Of a DNA stretch of 64,000 nucleotides, positions 24,649 to 33,640 are shown one piece after another. The DNA comes from HTCC5015 sp051747425. Its GTDB lineage: Bacteria; Pseudomonadota; Gammaproteobacteria; HTCC5015. The stretch covers positions 1 through 64,000 of the forward strand of contig JBNJGD010000010.1 of NCBI GenBank assembly GCA_051747425.1, in the 5' to 3' direction. The notes under the pieces are model-generated. The model was not told the origin of the DNA. It did not search any database and saw only the letters and a program-made list of their open reading frames with translations. A program made the translations under genes and the position numbers. The first letter of the stretch is position 1; each line of letters begins with the position of its first letter.

Positions 24649-25785
24649 TTAACGCTCGCCGATGGCGGGCACTTCGCGCAGCTCCGGCCCGGTGTACTCG
24701 GCGCTGGGGCGGATAATGCGGTTGTCGGCGCGCTGCTCCATCACATGGGCGGCCCAGCCGGTCAGGCGGCTGATCACAAAGATGGGGGTGAACAGCTTGG
24801 TGGGAATGCCCATGAAGTGGTAGGCCGAGGCGTGGAAGAAATCGGCGTTGCAGAACAGCTTCTTCTCGCGCCACATGACTTCCTCGCAGCGCACGGAGAC
24901 CGGGTAGAGCACCGTGTCGCCAACATCTTCGGCCAGCTTCTCGGCCCAGGTCTTGATGATTTCGTTGCGCGGGTCGGACTCACGGTAGATGGCGTGGCCG
25001 AAGCCCATGATCTTTTCCTTGCGCTCGAGCATGCCCAGCATGCCCTTCTCGGCGGCGTCGGCATCGCTGAATTTCTCGATCATCTCCATGGCCGCCTCGT
25101 TGGCGCCGCCGTGCAGCGGGCCGCGCAGGGAGCCGATGGCGCCGGTGATGCAGGAGAAGATGTCCGACAGCGTGGAGGCGCAGACCCGGGCGGTGAAGGT
25201 GGAGGCGTTGAACTCGTGCTCGGCGTAGAGGATCAAGGAGACATTCATCACATCCTCGTGCAGGGCCTTGGGCGCCTCGCCGTGTAGCAGGTGCAGGAAC
25301 TGGCCGCCGATGGTGTCGTCGTCGGTGTCGGTGTCGATGCGCACGCCGTCGTGGCTGTAGCGGTACCAGTAGCAAATGATGCCGGGGAAAGTGGCCAGCA
25401 TGCGGTCGATCTTCTCTTCCTGATCGGGGAAGGCGCCGACGGTGCTGGTGTCCTCGCTCTCGAGGTTGCCCAGTACCGAGCAGCCGCTGCGCATGACATC
25501 CATGGGGTGGGCGTCGGCGGGGATGCGCTCGAGCACTTCCTTGAGGGCATCGGGCAGCGAGCGCAGGCTGCGCAGCTTGGCCTTGTACTCGTCCAGCTCC
25601 TGCTGGTTGGGCAGGTGGCCCTTGAGAATCAGAAAGGCCACTTCCTCAAAAATGCACTTGTTGGCCAGATCCTTTACATCGTAGCCGCGGTAGGTGAGAC
25701 CGGAGCCGGAAACGCCAACGGTGGAGAGTGCCGTCTTGCCGGCGACCTGGCCGCGCAGGCCCGCTGAATTTTGTGGATTTGCCAT
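24649..25785 (-). CDS. prpC: 2-methylcitrate synthase
   Basis: Condenses propionyl-CoA with oxaloacetate. The 378-residue protein is a short-type citrate synthase with the catalytic histidines in LHGGANEAAM and GFGHAIY and the aspartate in CNADFFHA. It is the first methylcitrate gene here; prpB and a PrpR-type regulator, usually just upstream, are replaced by a DUF445 gene 42 bp away in the same direction. Citrate synthase of the TCA cycle is the only alternative and is unlikely next to acnD-prpF. Confidence 0.97.
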   Translation of the reverse strand: MANPQNSAGLRGQVAGKTALSTVGVSGSGLTYRGYDVKDLANKCIFEEVAFLILKGHLPNQQELDEYKAKLRSLRSLPDALKEVLERIPADAHPMDVMRSGCSVLGNLESEDTSTVGAFPDQEEKIDRMLATFPGIICYWYRYSHDGVRIDTDTDDDTIGGQFLHLLHGEAPKALHEDVMNVSLILYAEHEFNASTFTARVCASTLSDIFSCITGAIGSLRGPLHGGANEAAMEMIEKFSDADAAEKGMLGMLERKEKIMGFGHAIYRESDPRNEIIKTWAEKLAEDVGDTVLYPVSVRCEEVMWREKKLFCNADFFHASAYHFMGIPTKLFTPIFVISRLTGWAAHVMEQRADNRIIRPSAEYTGPELREVPAIGER

Positions 25786-25827
25786 TTTATTTACCTCTTT
25801 ATAGCCGTGTGTTGAACTGCGGCAGCG

Positions 25828-27051
25828 CTAGCTGCCGAAAACCAAAAAGACCTGCGACAGGCCAGCCAGGAAACCGAGCACCGCGCCGACGGCGATCAGA
25901 AGCCACTCGTCCTCCTGAAACGCCGGGCGCAGCACATCCTGAAATTCTTCCGGACTCAGCCGGGCGAAGCGGTCGGCGAGCATCTTTTCCACCTGCTCGG
26001 CCCGCTCCTTTTTAAACGCCGGGTCCGCAAAGGGCTCCCGGGCGTGGCGTAATATGGTATCGGTCATGGACTGGGCCAGCTTGTCGAAGGCGTTGGGGCC
26101 GAGAAACTGCTCGACCATCTCCGGCGGAATGCTGTCATCCTGCATTTGGTACTCCCGCACCCGCTTGTCCACCAGCTGGCGCACGGTCTCGGCCTTGGAG
26201 CCGGTGAGGATCGAATCGATGATCGTCTCGCTGTTGAGCAGCTCGTGGGCCAGTATGTGGCAGTAGCGCCGGGCCACTTCGCTCTGGCGGCGCAGGAACA
26301 TGCCCTGAATCGTCCAGGGGCCAATTTTAACCGGATGAAGCGGCCTGAAAATGACATTGAGGGCCACCCAGTTGGTGGCAAAGCCGACAATCATGCCGAA
26401 AATCGGCCACAGCCAGACCCAGGGGGCGAAATACCACACCGCCAGCTGAACCAGGCCAAAGAGGCCGCCAAAAAGCAGACCGCTCTGGACGATAAAGCGC
26501 AGTTCCTTGCGCCCGGCCTCGAGAAACATGCGGTTGAGAATTTCCGGGTGGGCCAGCAAGGAGTTCACCGCCATCTCTTCCAGGTCGAAAATCTCATCCA
26601 GATGATCGAGCCCCTCGAAGATCAACTCCTCCAGAGTATAGGGCAGGCGCTGGCGCACGGTGGCGTAGATGTGCTCGCGAATCGGTTCGGGGAGTGACCG
26701 CCACTGTTCTTCGTAGTGTTCGCAGATGACTTCATCAACCAGCTCCTCGACCCGTGGATCGACGAACTCCGTCAGGTGGTCGAGGATCTTGTCCGGGCCG
26801 ACGCGATCGATCAGGTCGCCGATGTTACCGATGCGACTGAGCGACTTCTCCACCGAAATGCGGGCCATTTTGCCCGCCTTGCTGGGAATAATGCCCTGCC
26901 AGCCCAGCCAGGGCCTGATGCCGACATATTTAATCGGCCAGAAGGTCAGCTGAATCGCCACCCAGTTGGTGACCCAGCCGAGAATGGCCGCACCCACGGG
27001 AATGCTCACAAAACGCCAGAATTCCGGATTATAGAGGAACGAATCGAGCAA
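25828..27051 (-). CDS. DUF445 family membrane protein
   Basis: A 407-residue DUF445 protein. Two copies of the family signature, GWVTNWVAIQLTFWPIKYVG near residue 25 and GFATNWVALNVIFRPLHPVK near residue 225, sit beside membrane helices, with helical soluble regions between and a C-terminal membrane helix. Function unknown in the family. It lies 42 bp before prpC on the same strand and may be read into the methylcitrate operon. A TetR gene is divergent. Confidence 0.9.
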   Translation of the reverse strand: MLDSFLYNPEFWRFVSIPVGAAILGWVTNWVAIQLTFWPIKYVGIRPWLGWQGIIPSKAGKMARISVEKSLSRIGNIGDLIDRVGPDKILDHLTEFVDPRVEELVDEVICEHYEEQWRSLPEPIREHIYATVRQRLPYTLEELIFEGLDHLDEIFDLEEMAVNSLLAHPEILNRMFLEAGRKELRFIVQSGLLFGGLFGLVQLAVWYFAPWVWLWPIFGMIVGFATNWVALNVIFRPLHPVKIGPWTIQGMFLRRQSEVARRYCHILAHELLNSETIIDSILTGSKAETVRQLVDKRVREYQMQDDSIPPEMVEQFLGPNAFDKLAQSMTDTILRHAREPFADPAFKKERAEQVEKMLADRFARLSPEEFQDVLRPAFQEDEWLLIAVGAVLGFLAGLSQVFLVFGS

Positions 27052-27278
27052 GCTGCGGTCTCCGAGGGGGTATGACGGCGGCTAGGTTACACCAGCGCCA
27101 AGCCATTTCCCAAATGCGGCGCGATTCGGGCTTTGTGCTATTGTTGATATACGACAAGGGCGCCGAATCGAGGACAGGGGACCGCTTGGTGCAAGCTTCC
27201 CGCCATTTTAGTTGGTTTACTCCAATTTCCGGTGCAATCCTTATAGGGATATACACATCAAAGCGCGACAGAACTCTT

Positions 27279-27950
27279 ATGGACCAGACTCTCGATATTA
27301 AAGAACGACTCATCCTCGCGGCACTGCAGTTGTTTGCAGAACAGGGCATTTACGGCGTTTCCATGCGCAACATCAATGTTCTGGCAGGGACCAAAAATTC
27401 CGGTGCCGCGCACTACCACTTTGGCAACAAGCTCGGTTTGCTGGAGGCCCTGATGGCCTACCTCAACCAGGAGATCGGCCTGCTCCGCGAATCGCGCTTT
27501 TCCCAGTTGAAGTCGCTGGACCGCACCCAGCTGACCCCGCGCCAGGTGCTTGAGAGCTTTTACGCCCCCTATGTCGAACTCTACCAGAAGCGCGATTACG
27601 GCCACCACGCGGTCAAGTTCTACGCCCGCCTGGCGGTAGAGGCCGACCCCAAGATCCAGGAGCTGATCAACAAGTACCACAGCAAGACTTTCCAGACCCT
27701 GGACGAGTACATGGCCTGGGCCCTGCCCGATGTCGATCGCACCTGGATGCGCCGCCAGCTGCTGTTCAGCTGGATCAGTGCCATTCACGGTCTGGCCGAC
27801 CTGGAGTACATGCACAACACCTTCTTCGGCGACATCAGCGCCGACAGTCTGGAGGAGATGATGGGCCAGTTTCTGGATTTCATCGCCGCCGGCATGACCG
27901 GTCTGGCCAACAGCAGCGAGGAGAAAACGCCCTCGGTGGCCAACGGTTAG
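27279..27950 (+). CDS. TetR/AcrR family regulator
   Basis: A 223-residue TetR protein. The DNA-binding head (about residues 8-52) has LILAALQLFAEQGIYGVSMRN and AAHYHFGNKLGLL; the remainder is the helical ligand pocket. ATG 27279 is chosen because only from here does the sequence match the family; the frame is open upstream. It is divergent from DUF445-prpC-acnD-prpF, so it may control that operon, perhaps in response to an acyl-CoA, but this is inferred from position only. Confidence 0.9.
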   Translation: MDQTLDIKERLILAALQLFAEQGIYGVSMRNINVLAGTKNSGAAHYHFGNKLGLLEALMAYLNQEIGLLRESRFSQLKSLDRTQLTPRQVLESFYAPYVELYQKRDYGHHAVKFYARLAVEADPKIQELINKYHSKTFQTLDEYMAWALPDVDRTWMRRQLLFSWISAIHGLADLEYMHNTFFGDISADSLEEMMGQFLDFIAAGMTGLANSSEEKTPSVANG

Positions 27951-27975
27951 ACCCCGTCCCGACGCTCCAGACAGC

Positions 27976-28004
27976 AAAAAGCCCCGCAGTGCGGGGCTTT
28001 TTTT
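27976..28004. terminator. Rho-independent terminator
   Basis: AAAAAGCCCCGC and GCGGGGCTTTTTTT form a strong hairpin with an AGT loop. With A and T runs on both sides it can stop transcripts of the TetR gene and of the convergent OmpA-family gene. Confidence 0.92.
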
Positions 28005-28035
28005 ATGCCGGATTGTTTCAATCCGTTTTGCCGTA

Positions 28036-28713
28036 TCACTCCTCGGTGATGGGCAGCAGCGTGATTTCCACGCGGCGGTTTTGCTCGCGACCGCTCTCGG
28101 TGCTGTTGTCGGCAATGGGACGCGCCTCGCCAAAGCCGATCACCTCAAAGCGATCCTCGATTACGCCCTGAGACTTCAGGTAACCCGCCACCGAGTCGGC
28201 GCGCTTGCGCGAGAGCACCTGGTTGTAGCTATCGGAACCGGTGCTGTCAGTGTGACCGGAGACGGCAACGATGGTCTTGTCGAACTCCTGTACCACCACG
28301 GCCACGGAATCGAGCACATCATAGAAGTCGGTGCTGACATCGGAGCCGTCGGTCTTGAAGGTAATGTTGCCAGGCATGACCAGGTTGATGTTGTCGCCCT
28401 CGCGCTCAACGCTGACGCCGGAGTCTCGCAGCTGTTTGCGCAACTTGGCTTCCTGGCGATCCATGTAGTAGCCAACGCCACCGCCGATCAGGGCACCGCC
28501 ACCGGCGGCCTCGAGGATGCGCTCGCGGCGCTTGTCGCTGTCGGCGTCCTTGTTGTCCACATAGGCGATTACGGCGGCGATGCCGGCGCCAATGGCGGCG
28601 CCCTTGGTGGTCTTGTTCACTTTCTCTTCGCCGGTGTAGGCGTCAAAAGTGGTACAGGCCGAGAGGGTCAGGGTGGCGCTCGCCGCCAATACCATCAGTG
28701 TTTTCTTCATCAT
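28036..28713 (-). CDS. OmpA-family outer-membrane lipoprotein (YiaD-like)
   Basis: A 225-residue lipoprotein: signal peptide ending in LTLSAC, a glycine-zipper region (GAAIGAGIAAVIAY and GGGALIGGGVGYYMD, residues about 35-85) and a C-terminal OmpA domain with VSGHTDSTGSDSYNQVLSRKRADSV and GFGEARPI, which binds peptidoglycan. The ATG ATG pair at 28713/28710 is taken as the start because AAAAAGG lies ahead. It anchors the outer membrane to the wall; the closest E. coli type is YiaD. Confidence 0.93.
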   Translation of the reverse strand: MMKKTLMVLAASATLTLSACTTFDAYTGEEKVNKTTKGAAIGAGIAAVIAYVDNKDADSDKRRERILEAAGGGALIGGGVGYYMDRQEAKLRKQLRDSGVSVEREGDNINLVMPGNITFKTDGSDVSTDFYDVLDSVAVVVQEFDKTIVAVSGHTDSTGSDSYNQVLSRKRADSVAGYLKSQGVIEDRFEVIGFGEARPIADNSTESGREQNRRVEITLLPITEE

Positions 28714-28872
28714 CGTTGCTGCCATCCTTTTTCGTTTGGGTTCTTGTATAAGGTAGCAGAAATCATAACAGCAAACGGCGCCCCAACCACCCCCTTGAAC
28801 CGAGCAGCCGAAAAAATTTGGGTGTATGCTTTGGCCACTGTTTCTCACACGCACAGCAGCGGAGACACCACT

Positions 28873-29187
28873 GTGGACTGGCTGAAAACCCTCACCGAAG
28901 GCGCCTCGCCCTATCTCTTTGCCCTCGTCTACGACATCGACGAGCGCGCCCTGATTCTCGAGGTGGTCAAGGACCCCAAGCGCCCGGACGCCCCCTGCCG
29001 ACGGGCCATTTTTACCGGCGTCACACACTTTTCAGAGGAAAACCTGCTCGACGAGCCGGACGATGAAAACCTCGACGATGTGGTCGACATCCTGCCACTG
29101 TCCGAGGGCGGCTTCGCCATCACCACCTATAAAAAGGCCATTACCGTGCTCACTGGTGAGGAGCCGCTGATCGAGGATGCCGACTAG
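28873..29187 (+). CDS. Small acidic hypothetical protein
   Basis: A 104-residue protein starting with GTG 28873, eight bases after GGAG. No signal or membrane segment. It holds a beta-rich middle (SPYLFALVYDIDERALILEVV) and an acidic tail. The frame is open far upstream, but that part is antisense to the lipoprotein gene and is not coding. It ends convergently with dctM: both stop codons share the same CTAG. Function unknown. Confidence 0.7.
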   Translation: MDWLKTLTEGASPYLFALVYDIDERALILEVVKDPKRPDAPCRRAIFTGVTHFSEENLLDEPDDENLDDVVDILPLSEGGFAITTYKKAITVLTGEEPLIEDAD

Positions 29188-30473
29188 TCGATAAAGACCA
29201 GGCTCAAAGCCGGCCAGTAGGTAATCAGCAGGACCGTGGCCAACAGGATAAAGAAGAAGGGAATCGTCGCCCGGTAGAGTTCCATCACCGGGCGATTAAA
29301 GCGGAAGCTGGCGATAAACAGGTTCATCCCCACCGGCGGCGTGAAATAGCCCAGCTGCATATTGGCCAGGAACAGAATCCCCAGGTGCACCGGGTGGATG
29401 CCGTATTGCAGGGCGATGGGCAGAATGATCGGCACCATGATGACGATGGCGGAGAAGATATCCAGCATCATGCCCAGGACCAACAGGAACAGGGTCAGGA
29501 GAATCAGGAAGGTGTAGGGGCTTTGAATGTAGGTACTGATGGCCTCGAACAGCCGCGTCGGCACCTCGGCGGTGATCATGTAGTTGGTCGAGGCCAGCGA
29601 CAGCCCCAGAATCACCATGATGGCCCCCACCAGCTTCATGGCGTCGCGAATCACCGCCGGCAATTGCGCCCAGCGCACCTCGCGCCGTATGAACACCGTG
29701 ACCAGCAACACATACAGCGCGGTAATCGCGGCGGCGTCAGAGACGGCAAAAAAGCCGCCGTAAATGCCGCCGAGCACGACGAAGGGCAATGGCAATTCCC
29801 AGATCGAATCGCGCAGGGCCGCCAGGGCCTCGCGGCCGTCAAAGGGCTTGGCCCGATCGGCGCCGTTCTCACCCCGGGTCTGCCACACGCTGTAGGCCGC
29901 CAGGGCCAGCAGCATGGTCAGGCCGGGGAGAATGCCGGCGAGAAACAGATCGTCGATGCTCAGGGAGATCGGCAGGGCCAGCTGCTGGGCCACCACGCCG
30001 TATAAAATGAGCGGCAGGGAGGGGGCAAAGAGCAAGCCGAGGCTGCCCGAGGAAGTCATCAGGCCGAGGCCGAAGCGGTCGCTGTAACCGGCCTTTTGCA
30101 GGGCCGGAAAGAGCAGCGCGCCGAGGGCCACAATGGTCACGCCGGAGGCGCCGGTAAAGGCGGTGAACAGGGCGCAAGCGCACAGGGCGACAATCGCCAG
30201 ACCGCCGGGCATCCAGCCCATCAGGGCGTCGGTAATGCGCACCAGCCGCGCCGGGGCCCGGCTCTCGCCGAGCAGATAGCCGGCAAAGGTGAACAGGGGG
30301 ATGGCCGAGAGCACGGGCATCTCGGCCAGGCGATAGACCTCGATGGCCACCGCCTGCAAATCGATATCAAACTGGTGAAAGCCCCACAGGGCACTGGCGC
30401 CAATGACCACAAAGAGCGGCGCGCCAAACAGGGCCAGGGCCAACAGCAGCAGGGAGACCAGAGCACCGCTCAC
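29184..30473 (-). CDS. dctM: TRAP transporter large permease
   Basis: The 12-helix DctM subunit (429 residues) that forms the sodium-driven transport channel of a TRAP system. It shows repeated Gly/Pro-rich helices typical of the ion-transporter superfamily, with FTGASGVTIVALGALLFPAL and LGYFTPPVGMNLF. The GTG start at 30473 overlaps the stop of the small permease gene by four bases. It works with DctQ, DctP and the TatT lipoprotein encoded upstream. Confidence 0.95.
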   Translation of the reverse strand: MSGALVSLLLLALALFGAPLFVVIGASALWGFHQFDIDLQAVAIEVYRLAEMPVLSAIPLFTFAGYLLGESRAPARLVRITDALMGWMPGGLAIVALCACALFTAFTGASGVTIVALGALLFPALQKAGYSDRFGLGLMTSSGSLGLLFAPSLPLILYGVVAQQLALPISLSIDDLFLAGILPGLTMLLALAAYSVWQTRGENGADRAKPFDGREALAALRDSIWELPLPFVVLGGIYGGFFAVSDAAAITALYVLLVTVFIRREVRWAQLPAVIRDAMKLVGAIMVILGLSLASTNYMITAEVPTRLFEAISTYIQSPYTFLILLTLFLLVLGMMLDIFSAIVIMVPIILPIALQYGIHPVHLGILFLANMQLGYFTPPVGMNLFIASFRFNRPVMELYRATIPFFFILLATVLLITYWPALSLVFID

Positions 30474-30991
30474 AGCATCTCTCCGCTTTTGGCCTGACCC
30501 TCGGGCCGGTAGTCCGGCACCAGGGCGTAGGCGAAGGCGTGGCCGGCAAAGCGCAGTGACATCAGGCCGAAGCCGAAGGGCATGATCGCCTGTACCCACC
30601 AGGCCGGAATCCCGCGCAGAAAGCGGTCCTGAAACTCGAAGCTGCCGGCGACAAAGCGGTAGCTGTGCCAGGCCAGAACGGCGCAAATCACAGCGGCAAA
30701 CAGGGTGACCAGCGCCTGGCTCAGGCGGCGCCAGAGGGGTGGCAAAAAACGGCTCAGCACATCGATAGCGATGTGCTGGTTGCTGCGGGTGGCCAACAGG
30801 GCACCGAGCATGGCCAGCCACAACACCAGCGCCTTGACCACCGGCTGGGCCCAGCTGATGCCGCTGTCAAAGCCCACCCGCAGCAGGATATCGGCGCTCG
30901 ACAGCCCGATCATCACCACCAGCACGGCGGCGATGGCCCACTCTTCCAGGTGGTGCCAAAAGGCTTTCCATGTGTGCCAAAGAGACCCCAC
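30470..30991 (-). CDS. dctQ: TRAP transporter small permease
   Basis: A 173-residue DctQ protein with four membrane helices. The segment LRVGFDSGISWAQPVVKALVLW and the following RSNQHIAIDVL loop are family hallmarks. It sits in the inner membrane with DctM and helps receive the binding protein. Fixed operon order tatT-dctP-dctQ-dctM. Confidence 0.93.
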   Translation of the reverse strand: MGSLWHTWKAFWHHLEEWAIAAVLVVMIGLSSADILLRVGFDSGISWAQPVVKALVLWLAMLGALLATRSNQHIAIDVLSRFLPPLWRRLSQALVTLFAAVICAVLAWHSYRFVAGSFEFQDRFLRGIPAWWVQAIMPFGFGLMSLRFAGHAFAYALVPDYRPEGQAKSGEML

Positions 30992-31000
30992 GCCGGCTTG

Positions 31001-32020
31001 CTACTCGGCGCGCTGTGCCACGGCATTGCCGCGGACACTGGCCAGCCGTTGGCGCACCCGGTCGAGCAATTCCACCGGATAGACGCCCTCTTCACCCAAT
31101 GCTTTCAGCGTCTCGCTGGCAATCGCCTGCCAGGCCTCGCGGTTTTCCGGGCTCATGCTCACGGTTTTGATGCCCGTGGCCTTGAGCGCCTCCATGGCCT
31201 CGCGGTCGTTTTTGCGGTTGGCCTCGTCGAGACGCTTGAAAACATCGCCAACCACCGTTTTAACGACGGTCTGGTCGTCGCTGGAGAGGCGTGAAAAGCG
31301 GCGCTTGTCCACCACCATCATGCCGACGATAAACAACAGGGGCTCATCGGTGAGGGCGTTGACGCGACTGTGCCACTGCAGGGCAATGGCCGCCGAGGGG
31401 TTGATGGCCACCGTGTCCACCAGGCCGGTCTGCAGGCCGGTGTAGACATCCGACACCGGCAGGGCCACCGGGGAGATACCGGCGGTCTCGAAGGTTTCGC
31501 GGGAGATGCGGTCGCCCTCGGGCACCCACACCTTGCGCTCCTTGATGTCCTCGACGCTTTGCACCGGCTTGTCGGACATCATGTAGGCAAAGCCGCCCTC
31601 GGAAATGCCCAGTACCACCAGGCCCTTCTTGTCCAGCTCGCGCTTGATCACCGGATCGACCAGGTCGCGCACGGCCCGGACTTCGCTGTAGTCGCGAAAC
31701 AAAAAGGGCAGGCTGTAGAGGTTCACGCCGCTGTAGCGCTCCGCCAGCGACCCGGCGGACAGGGCGCCACCGTCGAGCTGACCAATGCGCATTTTGCGCA
31801 GTACGCTCTGGTCGCTGCCCATGACCCCACCGGGGTAGAACTTGAAGGAGACGCGGCCCTCGGTCTGGTCTTCCACGGCCTTGGCGGCGGCGCGGAACTC
31901 TTTCATCCAGTGGGTACCGGCGGGCACCAGAGTGGCCATCTTTAGAGTGGCCGCAGAGACCGGAGTGGCGAGTGTGGCGGCCAGCGTGGCGGCCGCGATC
32001 ATTGCGCTGATTTTATTCAT
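31001..32020 (-). CDS. dctP: TRAP transporter solute-binding protein
   Basis: A 339-residue periplasmic binding protein with a Sec signal (cleavage after VSAA). The mature part has LVPAGTHWMKEF, YPGGVMGSDQSVLRKMRIGQLDG and SDVYTGLQTGLVDT, the DctP-family hallmarks. Together with a TatT protein this is the TatP-like class, in which the ligand may be hydrophobic rather than a dicarboxylate. ATG 32020 fits the signal peptide; upstream codons in frame are not supported. The ligand cannot be read from sequence. Confidence 0.95.
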   Translation of the reverse strand: MNKISAMIAAATLAATLATPVSAATLKMATLVPAGTHWMKEFRAAAKAVEDQTEGRVSFKFYPGGVMGSDQSVLRKMRIGQLDGGALSAGSLAERYSGVNLYSLPFLFRDYSEVRAVRDLVDPVIKRELDKKGLVVLGISEGGFAYMMSDKPVQSVEDIKERKVWVPEGDRISRETFETAGISPVALPVSDVYTGLQTGLVDTVAINPSAAIALQWHSRVNALTDEPLLFIVGMMVVDKRRFSRLSSDDQTVVKTVVGDVFKRLDEANRKNDREAMEALKATGIKTVSMSPENREAWQAIASETLKALGEEGVYPVELLDRVRQRLASVRGNAVAQRAE

Positions 32021-32027
32021 TGTTGTC

Positions 32028-32858
32028 TCAAAAATAGTCGTCGGCACTGGCTTGCAGGGTGCGCGCCTGTTTTTGCGCCAGTGTGTTTACCAAAGTCAGC
32101 CCCTCCGCCCTGGGGTCGGCTTCCAGCACCTCTTCCAGCAGGCGGTCGTGCAGTTCGCGGTCAAAGACCATGCGCGCATATTGCCGCGCATAGTACACCT
32201 TTGCCATGAGATTTTTGCCGTCCGAGAGATCGATGGCGCGTTCGAAGTGCTCGCGGGCGCGTTCGGGCTTGCCACCCATGGCCGGCGGCAGCTGGGTGTC
32301 GAGCACGCCCAGATAGACATGGGCCATGCCGCCGTCGTAGTCCTCCTGAAGCGCCACCACATGGCGCAGGGCGGCGGTGACCTTGGGCAACTCGGCCACT
32401 GCGTTCCAGTCGCCGGAGTGGGTCTGGATCCAGGTCGCCCGGGCGGTGGCGTAGCCGTAGAGCGCCGGGATATCGCCGCGCTTATCCAGCTCGGCCAGGG
32501 CCACCTCGACATCCTCCAGGCGCTTGTCCAGGGCGGCACAGAGATCCTCGTGGCGCTCGCACAGCGCCCGGTTGGCGTACTCGGAGGCCCGGCGGGCGTG
32601 CTTGCGGGCGCGCTCGTCCTGCCGGACAAAGGCGCCGGCGTAGGCGCCGTAGAGGCGCGCCGCCGCCAGCAGGTAGTCCTCGTCCCGGGGGTCGCCGGCC
32701 ACCAGGGCATCGAGCATAATCAGATACGCGGGAACCGCATCGCGTACCAGCTCGGGATCATCGTGATTGAGGATGGAGCGCGACAGATTGTCGGAGAAAT
32801 TCAAAACTGAACAACCGGACAGGGCCACTGCCGCCATCAGAACCAGTATTTTTTTCAT
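32028..32858 (-). CDS. tatT: TRAP transporter T-component lipoprotein
   Basis: A 276-residue lipoprotein (signal ending VALSGC) of the TatT family, known from Treponema pallidum Tp0956. It is built from TPR-like helices that form a trimer with a pore and pair with the P component; residues such as ALYGYATARATWIQTHSGDWNAV are typical. It lies 8 bp before dctP and is co-transcribed. It presumably hands a ligand to DctP at the inner face of the outer membrane. Confidence 0.9.
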   Translation of the reverse strand: MKKILVLMAAVALSGCSVLNFSDNLSRSILNHDDPELVRDAVPAYLIMLDALVAGDPRDEDYLLAAARLYGAYAGAFVRQDERARKHARRASEYANRALCERHEDLCAALDKRLEDVEVALAELDKRGDIPALYGYATARATWIQTHSGDWNAVAELPKVTAALRHVVALQEDYDGGMAHVYLGVLDTQLPPAMGGKPERAREHFERAIDLSDGKNLMAKVYYARQYARMVFDRELHDRLLEEVLEADPRAEGLTLVNTLAQKQARTLQASADDYF

Positions 32859-32957
32859 TTTTTACCCACCGTTGCCAGCGCTGCATTTTACACGCAGAGG
32901 CCCCGGCATGATAATCCCTCATCTGTATTGAATGTTTGTTGGGCATTGGGGGTATCA

Positions 32958-33614
32958 ATGGGATTAAAAGTTACTCTGGTCGGCGCCACTGGTCTGGTGG
33001 GCTCGGCCTGCCTGCGGCAACTGGTGGAAGACCCCGGCATTGAAAGCATCCAGGTGCTGGCGCGCCACGCGCCCGACATCGACAGCGACAAGGTCACCGT
33101 GCACCTGCTCGACTTTGACGCCCCCGAGCTGCCCGAGGGCACTCTGGCGGGCGACGCCTTTGTTTGCGCCCTGGGAACCACCATTAAAAAGGCCGGCAGC
33201 CCGGAAGCGTTTGCCCGGGTCGACCGCGACTATGTACTCAAGCTGGCGCAGCTGGCCCGCCAGCACGGGACGCCCCACTGTGCGGTGGTGTCGGCCGTCG
33301 GTGCGGACCCGACCTCCCGGGTGCTCTACAGCCGCATCAAGGGCGAGATGGAACAGGGGCTGGGCGAACTCGGCTTTGACTCCCTGACACTGGTGCGCCC
33401 CTCCCTGCTATTGGGGGCAAGGCAGGAGACGCGCTTTGGCGAGGACCTGGGCAAACCTGTGATGCGCGCCCTGGCACCACTGATGATGGGCCAACTGGCG
33501 CGCTATCGGCCGGTGCAGGCGGAGCGGGTAGCACAGACACTGGTCGGCGCGGTACACCGCCCGGGCCGGGGCACGCGCGTCGTCTACCCGACCGTCGAGC
33601 GCGAAATCGTCTAG
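32958..33614 (+). CDS. NAD(P)-binding Rossmann-fold protein
   Basis: A 218-residue atypical short-chain dehydrogenase with the nucleotide-binding GATGLVGSACLRQL at its N-terminus and the CALGTTIKKAGSPEAF and VVSAVGADPTS segments found in HTATIP2/YbjT-like proteins. No signal. Such proteins bind NADPH; the substrate is unknown. It is followed 26 bp later by the receiver-kinase gene and may be in one operon with it. Confidence 0.88.
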   Translation: MGLKVTLVGATGLVGSACLRQLVEDPGIESIQVLARHAPDIDSDKVTVHLLDFDAPELPEGTLAGDAFVCALGTTIKKAGSPEAFARVDRDYVLKLAQLARQHGTPHCAVVSAVGADPTSRVLYSRIKGEMEQGLGELGFDSLTLVRPSLLLGARQETRFGEDLGKPVMRALAPLMMGQLARYRPVQAERVAQTLVGAVHRPGRGTRVVYPTVEREIV

Positions 33615-33640
33615 ACTGAAAGGGCGAACAAGGGACTCTG

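Noticed and set aside
21953..24652. A 899-codon plus-strand frame opposite acnD
   Set aside because: Antisense shadow of a conserved aconitase-family gene; no ribosome site or family match.
28081..28872. N-terminal extension of the small acidic protein gene (28873-29187)
   Set aside because: The extension is antisense to the OmpA-family lipoprotein gene and would be a 264-residue head without family support; a GTG with a ribosome site lies at 28873.
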